DNA from: Microbacteriaceae bacterium
GTDB taxonomy: Bacteria > Actinomycetota > Actinomycetes > Actinomycetales > Microbacteriaceae
Direction: 5' to 3'
Length of the DNA stretch: 64,000 bases
Assembly (NCBI GenBank): GCA_003852775.1
Contig: RDDZ01000014.1
Span: 1-64,000 of the forward strand
In this document: in pieces, positions 48,384 to 57,507 of the stretch
Layout: every line of letters begins with the position of its first letter
How positions within the stretch are numbered: position 1 is the stretch's first letter
Notes under the pieces: model-generated
What the model was told of the DNA's origin: nothing
The model's database searches: none
The model's input: only the letters and a program-made list of their open reading frames with translations
Translations under genes and position numbers: made by a program

Positions 48384-49565
48384 TCAGCTGGTCTCGCCGT
48401 TCGTCCACCACGACACGACGGGCGTGCCGTTGACGAGGTGGTCGCCGATGATGCGCGCCTTGTAGCGCGCGGGGTTGTGGGATGCCACGGTGCGGGCGTT
48501 CCGCCAGTGGCGGTCGAGGGCGAGCGAGGCGCCGACGGCGGATGCGCCGCCCACCTCGAAGAGCTCGGTCGCTGCCCGCAGCACGTTCGGCAGCACGACG
48601 AGCTGAGCGCGCGCGGTCGCGAGGTCGGCACGCGCGACGAGCTCCTCCCGCTCCGACGCCGGTGCGCCCGCGAGGGCTGCATCGCTCGCCGCCTGCAGGG
48701 CGTCGACGGCGACGGCGAGCGCCGCATCCGCGGCGAAGGACGCCGCCGACAGCTCGCCCACGACCTCCTGCACGATCGGGTCCTCGCGTGGGGTTCGGGC
48801 GGTCGCGTGCGAGTAGCCGCGCGTGCGCTCGCGCACGTAGCCGGCCGCGTCGTCGACGACGGCGCGGCCGATGCCGGCGACGGTCGCGAGCAGCACGAGC
48901 TGCACGAACGCTCCCCCGTGCCCGGGCGCCTCGTCGCGCTCCACGACGTCGAGCTCGTCGACGCGCACGCCCTCGAACACCGTCGTGCCCGAGCCCGTGA
49001 GGCGCTGGCCGAAGCCGTCCCAGTCGTCGATGCGCTCGAGCCCCTCGGCATCCGTGCGCACGAGCACGCTCACCGGCTCCCCGTCGCGGTCGGCGAGCAC
49101 CGACACGAGGTCGGCGTAGAGGGTTCCCGTGCTGTAGAACTTGCGCCCGTCGAGGCGGAGGTCGTCGCCGTCGCGCGTGATCCGCGTGGCGTAGCTGCCG
49201 ACCTTCGCGGGGCCCTTCTCGAAGGTCGCGTTCCCGTGGATGGCGCCGTCGGCGAGGAGCCGGAGCCGCCGCGTGCGGGTGGGCGAGTCGGGCGCGTGGC
49301 GGGTGCGGTCGATGAAGGAGAAGTGCGAGCGGAACAGCTGGGCGAGGTTCGGGTCTCGGCGGGCGAGCTCGGCGAGCAGCTCGAAGAGCTCGCGCTGGTC
49401 GGCGCCGTCTCCCCCGAACTCGCGCGGCAGGCTCACGCGCGTGAACCCGGCCTCACGCAGCCGCTCGACCTCGGCGAACGGCAGCCGGCGCTCCCTCTCG
49501 CGCGCCACGGCATCCGCACCGACCTCGTCGAAGACGGGGGCGAAGCGCTCGACGAGGCGGCTCAT
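48384..49565 (-). CDS. acyl-CoA dehydrogenase-fold SfnB/DszC-like oxidoreductase (1)
   Basis: 'GNATFEKGPAKVGSYATRITRDGDDLRLDGRKFYSTGTLYAD', 'DDWDGFGQRLTGSGTTVFEGV'. Confidence 0.88.
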   Translation of the reverse strand: MSRLVERFAPVFDEVGADAVARERERRLPFAEVERLREAGFTRVSLPREFGGDGADQRELFELLAELARRDPNLAQLFRSHFSFIDRTRHAPDSPTRTRRLRLLADGAIHGNATFEKGPAKVGSYATRITRDGDDLRLDGRKFYSTGTLYADLVSVLADRDGEPVSVLVRTDAEGLERIDDWDGFGQRLTGSGTTVFEGVRVDELDVVERDEAPGHGGAFVQLVLLATVAGIGRAVVDDAAGYVRERTRGYSHATARTPREDPIVQEVVGELSAASFAADAALAVAVDALQAASDAALAGAPASEREELVARADLATARAQLVVLPNVLRAATELFEVGGASAVGASLALDRHWRNARTVASHNPARYKARIIGDHLVNGTPVVSWWTNGETS

Positions 49566-50557
49566 CCGGCCACCGCCGTCCGGCGCTCGCGCCCCTGCGA
49601 GATGTCGTCGACGTGCCGTGCGCGATCCCCCTCGACGAGGCCCGCGAGCGGTTCGAGCGCCGCGAGCGCGGCGGCGCTCAGCCGCACGTCGACCGCCGCG
49701 AGGTTCTCGTCGACGCGCTCGGGGCGGCGCGTGCTCGGGATCGGGACGACGGGGATGCCGTGCGCGCGCCCGCGCTCGGCGAGCCACGCAAGGGCGAGCT
49801 GCGCGGGCGTCACGCCCTCGCGCTCCGCGAGCGCGCGCACCGTCTCGCCGACGCGTGCGTTGACGGCGAGACGCTCGGGGTCGAAGCGCGGGAAGTTGCG
49901 CCGCAGGTCGCCCTCCGGCAGCTCGGTGACGGGCGCCGCGAGGGACCCGCGCCCGAGCGGGGAGTAGGCGACGAAGCCGACGCCGAGGCGGGCTGCGGTC
50001 GGCACCACACGCGCCTCCACGTCGCGGCTCCAGATCGACCACTCCGACTGCACGGCGGTGATGGGGTGCACCGCGTGGGCCCGCTCGAGCTCGTCCGCAG
50101 TCACCTCCGAGAGGCCGATGCGGTCGACGATCCCCTCGCGCACGAGCTCCGCGAGCGCGCCGACCGTCTCCTCGATCGGCACGCGCGGATCGACGCGGTG
50201 GTAGTAGTACAGGTCGATGCGGTCGACGCCGAGCCGACCGAGGCTCGCCGTCGCCGCCTCGCGCACGTACGCGGGGTCGCCGCGGAACCGCGGTCCGCCG
50301 GGCTCCGGGTCGTGCACGAAGCCGAACTTGGTCGCGAGCACGACCTCGTCGCGCCGTTCCCGCAGCAGCCGCCCCACGAGCCGCTCGTTCGAGCCGCGGC
50401 CGTAGACGTCGGCGGTGTCGATGAGGCGGATGCCCGCGTCGACCGCGTGGTGCAGTGTCGCGAGGGCGGCGTCCTGGTCGGTCGGCCCGTAGACCTCGGC
50501 GAGCGCCATGCCGCCGAAGCCCTGCGCGCCGACCTCGAGCCCTGCGAGCGCGGTCAT
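49562..50557 (-). CDS. aldo/keto reductase
   Basis: 'RLIDTADVYGRGSNERLVGRLL', 'VAYSPLGRGSLAAPV'. Confidence 0.93.
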   Translation of the reverse strand: MTALAGLEVGAQGFGGMALAEVYGPTDQDAALATLHHAVDAGIRLIDTADVYGRGSNERLVGRLLRERRDEVVLATKFGFVHDPEPGGPRFRGDPAYVREAATASLGRLGVDRIDLYYYHRVDPRVPIEETVGALAELVREGIVDRIGLSEVTADELERAHAVHPITAVQSEWSIWSRDVEARVVPTAARLGVGFVAYSPLGRGSLAAPVTELPEGDLRRNFPRFDPERLAVNARVGETVRALAEREGVTPAQLALAWLAERGRAHGIPVVPIPSTRRPERVDENLAAVDVRLSAAALAALEPLAGLVEGDRARHVDDISQGRERRTAVAG

Positions 50558-51708
50558 GCGCCGGGAGCCTTCCACTCGGGCAGCGTCCCCGTGAGCGCAT
50601 GCTGGCCGAGGGCGCGCGTGCGCTGGATGACGGGGTTGTGCGACGCGATCGTGCGGACGTTGCGCCAGTGCCGGTCGAGCCCGCGGTCGACGGCGAGAGC
50701 GGATGCGCCGCCCACCTCGAACAGGCGCGTCGCCGCCTCGAGCACGAGGCGCGGCACGACCTCCTGCAGGCGGAACACGTCGAACTGGAGGCGCTGCAGC
50801 TCGTCCGCGTCGGCGCCGGAGTCGACCGCGTCGCCGAGCTCGCGCGCGACCGAGAGCACGAGCCGCCGGGCGGTGCTCGCGGCGACGCTCAACTCGCCGA
50901 CGACGAGCTGCACGAGCGGGTCCTCGCGCGGGAGGGTCTCGCCCGCGAAGCCGAAGGTCCGGCGGCGCGGGACGACGAACGCGATCGTGTCGTCGAGCGC
51001 GCGCTGCGCGATCCCCGCGACGACCGCCACGAGACTCAGCTGGAAGACCGAGCCGAGCAGGTGCCAGCGGGCCGCGTCCGTGTCGGAGGCGACCACGTCG
51101 TCCGGATCGACGGGCACGCGCTCGAAGACGGTCGTGCCGCTGCCGGTGAGGGGCTGGCCGAAGCCGTCCCAGTCGTCGATCGAGCGCACGCCGTCGTGGT
51201 GCGCGGTCACCGTCACGGCGACCCGCTCGTCGCCGTCGAGCGCCGCGAGGTGGATCCAGTCGGCGTAGATGCTGCCGGTCGTGTAGTACTTCGTGCCGCT
51301 CAGCACGAGGGTGTCGCCCTCGCGCTCAAGGCGCGTGCCGAGGCGCGCCGTCTCCTGGCGCTCCGACTGCGCGTTGCCCACGAACTGGCCGGCGACGACG
51401 CGCTCGTACCAGCGGGAGGGGGCGGCATCCCCCTGCGCGCGCAGCGCCTCGACGAACGCGACGTGACCGCGCCACACGTGGCCGAGGCTCGCATCCGCCG
51501 CCGAGAGGTCCACGAGGTGCGCGAAGAGCTGCTCAAGCGGGACGTCGGCACCTCCGTGCGCGGCGGGCACGCGCAGGGCGCCGAAGCCGAACGCGCGCAG
51601 CTCGGCGAGCTCGGCGTGGAGCAGACGCCGCTCGCGCTCGCGCTCGACAGCGCCCGGGGCGACCCGGGCGAGGAACTGCGCGAAAGTCTCCGGGGAGAAC
51701 GCGGTCAA
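50554..51708 (-). CDS. acyl-CoA dehydrogenase-fold SfnB/DszC-like oxidoreductase (2)
   Basis: 'LVLSGTKYYTTGSIYADWIHLAALDGDERVAV', 'DDWDGFGQPLTGSGTTVFERV'; TTG start overlapping the metI stop. Confidence 0.85.
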   Translation of the reverse strand: MTAFSPETFAQFLARVAPGAVERERERRLLHAELAELRAFGFGALRVPAAHGGADVPLEQLFAHLVDLSAADASLGHVWRGHVAFVEALRAQGDAAPSRWYERVVAGQFVGNAQSERQETARLGTRLEREGDTLVLSGTKYYTTGSIYADWIHLAALDGDERVAVTVTAHHDGVRSIDDWDGFGQPLTGSGTTVFERVPVDPDDVVASDTDAARWHLLGSVFQLSLVAVVAGIAQRALDDTIAFVVPRRRTFGFAGETLPREDPLVQLVVGELSVAASTARRLVLSVARELGDAVDSGADADELQRLQFDVFRLQEVVPRLVLEAATRLFEVGGASALAVDRGLDRHWRNVRTIASHNPVIQRTRALGQHALTGTLPEWKAPGA

Positions 51709-52367
51709 TGCATCACCTTCCGTGCGATCCGGTTGCCGGCCGCCTGCACGAGCTGCACGATCACGACGAGCGCGAGCACGACGACGAGGATCACGGTGTA
51801 GTCGAATCGCGCCCAGCCGTACTGGAGCGCGAGGTTGCCGAGGCCGCCGCCGCCGATCGCGCCGGCGACGGCGCTCGCGTCGATGAGGGCCACGAGGATG
51901 TAGGTGAGGCCCAGCACGAGCGGGCCGAGCTGCTCGGGGATCACGATCGTGAAGAGCACCCGCAGCGGGCTCGCTCCCATCGCCGTGCCGGCCTCGACGG
52001 CACCGGGGTTCACGGCGACGAGGTTCGACTCGATCACGCGCGCGATCGCGACGCTCGCGACGATCGCGAGCGGGAACGACGCGGCGAGCGGGCCGAGGCT
52101 CGTGCCGTAGATGAGGCGCGTGAGCCCCACGACGGCGATCGCGACGATGATGAACGGCACGGGCCGCACGAAGTTGATGATCGCGTTGAGCACCGTGAAT
52201 ACGACGCGGTTCTCGAGGAGGTTGCCCGGGCGCGACGCGTAGAGCCACAGGGCGATGAGCACCCCCACGGCGCCCGCGACGCCGAAGGAGACGCCGACCA
52301 TGAGGCCCGTCTCTCCGAGCGCCTTGAGGAACCGCGGCAGGAACGCCGCGAGGTCGAACTCACGCAT
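51705..52367 (-). CDS. metI: MetI-type ABC transporter permease
   Basis: 'VNPGAVEAGTAMGASPLRVLFTIVIPEQLGPLVLG' EAA loop. Confidence 0.93.
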   Translation of the reverse strand: MREFDLAAFLPRFLKALGETGLMVGVSFGVAGAVGVLIALWLYASRPGNLLENRVVFTVLNAIINFVRPVPFIIVAIAVVGLTRLIYGTSLGPLAASFPLAIVASVAIARVIESNLVAVNPGAVEAGTAMGASPLRVLFTIVIPEQLGPLVLGLTYILVALIDASAVAGAIGGGGLGNLALQYGWARFDYTVILVVVLALVVIVQLVQAAGNRIARKVMH

Positions 52368-53388
52368 GGGCGACCTCCCGCACAGCCGTGATCGAGCGCA
52401 GGTCGTGGATCGCGGCATCGACTGCGTCGTCGTCGCCGAGCAGCTCGACCGTGAGGCTGCCGAAGAGCCGCGACTGCAGCTCGTCGACGCCGCCGTAGAC
52501 GACGTTGAAGTCGACGTCGTGGGTGCGGGCGACGCGGGAGAGGAACGGGTCGTTCGACTCGCGGTTCTCCACGTGGATCTGCACGATGCGCCCGCGGTGC
52601 ACGGCCCGGATGCTCTCGAGCGTCGCGGCGGACGGCTCGTGGTGCAGCACCGACGAGACGAAGCGCCGCGTCGTGGGGTTCTGCGGGTTCGAGAAGACGT
52701 CGTAGACCGTGCCGTGCTCGACGACCCGGCCGCTGTCCATGACGGCGACCCGGTTGGCGATCTGGCGGATCACGTCGATCTCGTGCGTGACGAGCAGGAT
52801 CGTGACGAGGTACTCCTCGTTGACACGCTGCAGCAGCTCGAGCACCTCTCCCGTCGTCTCGGGGTCGAGGGCGCTCGTCGACTCGTCGGAGATCAGGATG
52901 TCGGGGCGCGTCGCGAGGGCGCGCGCGATGCCGACGCGCTGCTTCTGCCCGCCCGAGAGCTGCGAGGGGTAGGCGAGGGCCTTGTCGGTGAGGCCCACGA
53001 AGTCGAGCAGCTCCTCGACGCGGTCGAGCACCGCATCCTTGCCGAGGCCCGAGAGGGCCAGCGGGTAGGCGATATTGCCGTAGACGGTGCGCGAGGCGAG
53101 CAGGTTGAACTGCTGGAAGATCATCCCGATCCCGCGCCGCGCCTTCCACAGCGCGGGACCGGTGAGCGACGAGATCTCGCGCCCGTCGACGACCACACGG
53201 CCGCTCGTCGGACGTTCGAGCGCATTCACGGTGCGCAGCAGCGTCGACTTCCCGGCGCCGGAGTACCCGACGATGCCGAAGATGTCGCCGCGCCCGACCT
53301 CGAGGTCGACGGAGCGCAGCGCCTCGACGCGGCGCCCGTCGACCTCGAAGCTCTTCGAGACGTTCTCGAACGAGATGGCCGTGCTCAT
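52360..53388 (-). CDS. metN: MetN-type ABC transporter ATPase
   Basis: Walker A 'GYSGAGKSTLLR', signature 'LSGGQKQRVGIARAL', C-terminal NIL domain. Confidence 0.94.
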   Translation of the reverse strand: MSTAISFENVSKSFEVDGRRVEALRSVDLEVGRGDIFGIVGYSGAGKSTLLRTVNALERPTSGRVVVDGREISSLTGPALWKARRGIGMIFQQFNLLASRTVYGNIAYPLALSGLGKDAVLDRVEELLDFVGLTDKALAYPSQLSGGQKQRVGIARALATRPDILISDESTSALDPETTGEVLELLQRVNEEYLVTILLVTHEIDVIRQIANRVAVMDSGRVVEHGTVYDVFSNPQNPTTRRFVSSVLHHEPSAATLESIRAVHRGRIVQIHVENRESNDPFLSRVARTHDVDFNVVYGGVDELQSRLFGSLTVELLGDDDAVDAAIHDLRSITAVREVAHA

Positions 53389-54392
53389 GGCTGCTTGTTC
53401 GCCTCGGCCGACTTCTGCAGCTGTGCGAGCTTGTCGCGGAGCGTCTCGACCGGCACCTTCACGAGCACGCTGTTGCCGAAGTTCTCCTCCAGCAGGGCCT
53501 CGGCGACGCGCGGGTCTGCGTAGACCTTCTCGAGGATCTTCCACGCCGGGTTGTCGACGTTGTCGGCTCGCGTCGCGACGACGTTCACGTACGGCAGGTT
53601 CTGCTCCGCGAGCGAGTCGTCGAGGTAGAGCGCCGACTCCTTGGTGACGCCCTGGCTCGGGTCGAAGTACGAGGTGCCGACCACGACGGCCGAGAGGCTC
53701 GGGTCGTCGAACTGCTGCGGGATGGTGCGGGCGCCGATCTCGACGAACTCGAGGCCGCGCGGGTTCGAGGTGACGTCGTCGGTGCTCGGGAAGTCGCCCG
53801 CGTCGTCGGCGAGCTCGATGAGGCCCGCCGCGGCGAGGATGTTGAGCGCGCGTCCGCCGTTCGACGGGTCGTCGGGGATGGCGATGCGGCCGCCCTCGGG
53901 GATCTCGTCGAGCGAGTCGTGGCTCGCCGAGAAGACGCCCCACTGGGTGATGACGGTCGAGAACACGGGCGCGAGGTCTGCCCCGTTCTCGGCGTTGAAC
54001 GCCGAGAGGTACAGGATGTGCTGGAACGCGTTGGCGTCGACGGTGCCGGCCACGAGCTCGGTGTTGGGGAGCACCCAGTCCTCGGTGTTCACCCACTCGA
54101 TCTCGAGGCCCTGCTCGGCGGCGACCTCCTTGATGGCGTCCTGGAAGGCGGAGTCCTCGGAGACGGCGATCCGGACCTTGATGGGCTCGGCGGCCGTTCC
54201 GCCGGCGTCGCCGTCGGCCTCGGCGCGCTGACCGCCGAGCGACGTGCCGAGCACGACGCCGCCGACCACGAGCACGGCCGCCACGATCGCCGCGATCACG
54301 CCGATGAGGATGTTGCGCTTCTTCTTGCTGCTCGCCTCGACGGCGGAGCGGAGGTCGCTCGTGGCCTCGGGCGTCGACTTCTGATCGGACAC
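53385..54392 (-). CDS. metQ: MetQ/NLPA family substrate-binding protein
   Basis: 'AEQGLEIEWVNTEDWVLPNTELVAGTVDANAFQHILYL', 'RIAIPDDPSNGGRALNILAAAGLIEL'; N-terminal TM without obvious lipobox. Confidence 0.92.
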   Translation of the reverse strand: MSDQKSTPEATSDLRSAVEASSKKKRNILIGVIAAIVAAVLVVGGVVLGTSLGGQRAEADGDAGGTAAEPIKVRIAVSEDSAFQDAIKEVAAEQGLEIEWVNTEDWVLPNTELVAGTVDANAFQHILYLSAFNAENGADLAPVFSTVITQWGVFSASHDSLDEIPEGGRIAIPDDPSNGGRALNILAAAGLIELADDAGDFPSTDDVTSNPRGLEFVEIGARTIPQQFDDPSLSAVVVGTSYFDPSQGVTKESALYLDDSLAEQNLPYVNVVATRADNVDNPAWKILEKVYADPRVAEALLEENFGNSVLVKVPVETLRDKLAQLQKSAEANKQP

Positions 54393-54609
54393 GGTGTCGC
54401 CTTTCGTGCTGGTGGTCCACAGGTGCGGGAGCGCCCATTGAACGCACGGTCGCCCCGCCGCGGCAAACGCGTCGTGTCACATTCGCGCCGGTCGCGTCAC
54501 GGTGTGTGACGAGTTGTCGCCGAGCGCCTCACGACGTAACCGACAAGGGCCGCGACGCGCCGATCACCGTCGTTGACCCGACCCGGCGGTTGCCGACAGA
54601 GTGGCGGCT

Positions 54610-55539
54610 ATGGACCTCGAGCGGGTCGACGTCGACCTCCGTTCCGCCACCCGAACCGCACCCACCGCCGACCCGACGAAGCCGGCCGTGCGCCGCGCGG
54701 CGGGTGTCGCGCTGTCGGTCATGCCGGTCAAGCGCGCCCGCGGGGTGCGCGTGCGCACGCTGCGCGCGGGGGCCGCGAAGGTGCGCCTGTACCAGCCTCC
54801 CGCGCAGCGCACGGATGCGGCCCTCCTCTGGATCCACGGCGGCGGCCTCGTGCTCGGCAACCCCCGGCAGGACGAGCGGCTCGTGAGCGAGACGGCCGCG
54901 GCGCTCGGGATGACCGTCGTGTCGGCGTACTACCGGCTCGCGCCCGAGCATCCGTTCCCCGCAGCGTTGCAGGACATCCACGCCGCGTGGCAGTGGCTGC
55001 AGGCGCACGCCCCGTCGTTGGGCGTCGACCCGCGACGCGTCGTCGTGGGTGGGGAGAGCGCGGGCGGCGGGCTCGCGGCGAGCGTCGTGCAGCTCCTGCA
55101 CGACACGGGCGCGCATCCGCTCGGGCAGTGGCTGTTCTGCCCGATGCTCGACGACCGCACGGCGGCGCGCACCGAGCTCGACGCGCTCGACCACTTCGTG
55201 TGGAACAACGTGCTCAACCGCTTCGGTTGGAGCTCCTACCTCGGGCGGCCGCCCGGCTCGTACGAGGTGCCGGCCTACGCCGTCGCCGCGCGGCGGCCCG
55301 ACCTCGCCGGGCTCCCGCCCGCGTGGATCTGCGTGGGCGACATCGAGCTCTTCCACGACGAGGACGTCGAGTACGCCCGGCGCCTCGAGCAGGCGGGCGT
55401 CCCCGTGACGCTCGACGTCACGGCGGGGACGCCGCACGCCTTCGAGAACTGGGCCGCCGACACGGCGCCCGCCCGGATGCTCGTGCGCCGTGCGCAGGCG
55501 TGGCTGGGCGAGCTCGTGGGGGTCGTGCCGGGGGGTTGA
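54610..55539 (+). CDS. alpha/beta hydrolase fold-3 esterase (HSL family)
   Basis: 'LLWIHGGGLVLGNPRQDE', 'VVVGGESAGGGLAAS'. Confidence 0.92.
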   Translation: MDLERVDVDLRSATRTAPTADPTKPAVRRAAGVALSVMPVKRARGVRVRTLRAGAAKVRLYQPPAQRTDAALLWIHGGGLVLGNPRQDERLVSETAAALGMTVVSAYYRLAPEHPFPAALQDIHAAWQWLQAHAPSLGVDPRRVVVGGESAGGGLAASVVQLLHDTGAHPLGQWLFCPMLDDRTAARTELDALDHFVWNNVLNRFGWSSYLGRPPGSYEVPAYAVAARRPDLAGLPPAWICVGDIELFHDEDVEYARRLEQAGVPVTLDVTAGTPHAFENWAADTAPARMLVRRAQAWLGELVGVVPGG

Positions 55540-55610
55540 GCGGGGGCTGGTCTCGACACGCGCCTGCGGCGCTACTCGACCAGCGATGGAGCGAGCGAGC
55601 CGCTCAACCC
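55533..55610. repeat. nested inverted repeat carrying both convergent stop codons
   Basis: GGGTTGAGCGG/CCGCTCAACCC outer arms enclose REP-like CTGGTCTCGACACGCGCCTGCGGCGCTACTCGACCAG. Confidence 0.85.
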
Positions 55611-56506
55611 GCTGTGGCGACGAGCTTGCGCAGGGGGTGCTCGGGGGCGAGGCGCGCGAGCGCGACGGCCCCGTCGATGCCCGTGCCGTGCGGAGCCTCG
55701 AATCGGGCGGTCGGGTGCACGGCGAGCACGGCCTCCTCGAACGCCGCGCGCACGTGGGCTCCGCGGAGCACGCCGCCGATCGCGCTCACGAACGGCGAGG
55801 TCTCGACGCCGACGCGGCGCAGGGCGGTCACGGCGGAGAGGGCGAGCTCCTCCCCCGCCTCACGGCAGATGCGGGCGGCCACGGGGTCCGTGTCCGCGTG
55901 CTCGGCGACGGCGCGCGCGAAGGATGCGACGACGCTCACGCGCGCGGGGTCGGACTGGAGCAGCACGTAGGCGTCCTCGAGGTCGGGCCAGTGCTCGCGC
56001 ACGACCGCGGTGAGCGAGGTGGCGGGACCACGGCCGTCGTGGGCCCGCATGACGGCGTCGAGCGCCTGCCTGCCCAGCCAGAAGCCGCTGCCGGCGTCTC
56101 CCATGAGGTAGCCCCAGCCGTCGACGCGCGCGACCCCCGCGGGGCCGACGGCGAACACGATCGAGCCCGTGCCGCTCGCGACGACGACGCCCGGCAGCTC
56201 GCCGAGGGTGCCGAGGTAGGAGGTCACCGAGTCGTGGGCGAGCAGCACGCGCGAGTCCCACGGCAGGAGGTCGCGGAGCGCGGACGCGTCGTGCTCGAGG
56301 CTCGTGAGGCCGGAGGCGCCTGCCGCCACCACGTCGATCGGCACCTCCCCCGCGACGGTGCGCGCGGCATCCGCGAGCTGCGGCAGGAGCGGCTGGTCGG
56401 TGCGCACCCCCGGGAGCACGCGCTCGACCGGCTCGGCGCCGGGACGCTCGAGACGCAGCTTGATGCCCGTCTGCCCCGCGTCGATCGCGAGCAGCACCTC
56501 GTCCAC
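55604..56506 (-). CDS. BadF/BadG/BcrA/BcrD-type ATPase, N-acetylglucosamine kinase-like
   Basis: 'LLAIDAGQTGIKLRL', 'VVASGTGSIVFAVG', 'GDAGSGFWLG'. Confidence 0.9.
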   Translation of the reverse strand: MDEVLLAIDAGQTGIKLRLERPGAEPVERVLPGVRTDQPLLPQLADAARTVAGEVPIDVVAAGASGLTSLEHDASALRDLLPWDSRVLLAHDSVTSYLGTLGELPGVVVASGTGSIVFAVGPAGVARVDGWGYLMGDAGSGFWLGRQALDAVMRAHDGRGPATSLTAVVREHWPDLEDAYVLLQSDPARVSVVASFARAVAEHADTDPVAARICREAGEELALSAVTALRRVGVETSPFVSAIGGVLRGAHVRAAFEEAVLAVHPTARFEAPHGTGIDGAVALARLAPEHPLRKLVATAG

Positions 56507-56508
56507 AA

Positions 56509-57507
56509 CTACCCCTCCGTGCTCCAGTCGCGGTAGCGGGCCGCCATGAGCTCGCCCGCCGGCTTGCCGAACGGGCAGTAGTCGTCGTTCGCCACCGCGT
56601 CCTGCTCAGGGTACAAGCGGGCCGGCCAGTCCCACAGCATGAGCCCGCGCACCCAGGGCCGCGCGCGCACGGCGTCGAACATCGCCTCGTAGTAGCGCAG
56701 CTGCTCCGCGCCCGAGGGCTCGCCCGGCAGCGCCCAGTCGTTGGGCCGTGCCGCCGAGCCGGTGCGCGAGGGGCAGCCCGCCTCCATGAAGAAGAACGGC
56801 TTGCCCGATGCCGCGACGACCGCCTCGATGCGGTCGAGCTGCGATTCCCATCCGTCGATCGGGTAGTAGCCGCTCGACGAGATCACGTCGACGGCGTCCC
56901 ACCACGTGACGCGATCCTCCTGGTACTTGTCGCAGTTGTAGGTGACGAGCCCCGAGTAAACCTCGCGCACCCCCGCGATGAGGGCGCGCCACTCGGCCTC
57001 CCGCGAGTCGGAGCGCACCATCTCGCACCCGACGCACAGCATCGCGCAGCCCTCGGCCTCGGCGATGCGCGCCGCGTGCAGGATGAACCGCCGGTATGAC
57101 GCGAACCACTCCGTCCAGCTCGGCTCGCCGGGAACGTCCCAGTCGAAGAAGCCGATGTGCGCGCGCCACGTGCCGTCGGCGACGTTCACGACGGGCTTGA
57201 GGCACACCCGCAGCCCGAGCGAGTGGGCCGCGCGGATGGCGCCGACGATCTCGTCGTCGCCCACCTGCGGCCCGCGCTCGAAGGGGATGTCGGTCGAGAA
57301 CGCCGTGGCCTGCTCGGTCGCGTAGGCGATGGCCGTCCACGTGACACCGTGCTCGGCCATGCGGCGCATCGACTCCGCGGCCTCGGGAGTCGCCCACGTG
57401 CCGCACGTGCCGACCCAGCCCCACGTCATGCCGCACACGGGGTCACCGGCGATGCGCAGGGTCTCGAGCGCGCTCGACGCTTCGCCGCTCACCGGGGCCC
57501 CGCTCAC
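56509..57507 (-). CDS. TIM-barrel glycoside hydrolase, GH113-like
   Basis: 'CLKPVVNVADGTWRAHIGF', 'CVGCEMVRSDSREAEWR', 'FFFMEAGCPSRTGSA', 'LMLWDWPA'. Confidence 0.8.
   Translation of the reverse strand: MSGAPVSGEASSALETLRIAGDPVCGMTWGWVGTCGTWATPEAAESMRRMAEHGVTWTAIAYATEQATAFSTDIPFERGPQVGDDEIVGAIRAAHSLGLRVCLKPVVNVADGTWRAHIGFFDWDVPGEPSWTEWFASYRRFILHAARIAEAEGCAMLCVGCEMVRSDSREAEWRALIAGVREVYSGLVTYNCDKYQEDRVTWWDAVDVISSSGYYPIDGWESQLDRIEAVVAASGKPFFFMEAGCPSRTGSAARPNDWALPGEPSGAEQLRYYEAMFDAVRARPWVRGLMLWDWPARLYPEQDAVANDDYCPFGKPAGELMAARYRDWSTEG

Noticed and set aside
54393-54609. SAM riboswitch or Cys leader peptide upstream of metQ
   Set aside because: Looked for because of metNIQ; no recognisable riboswitch core or short Cys-rich ORF on the minus strand. 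An Infernal search would be decisive.
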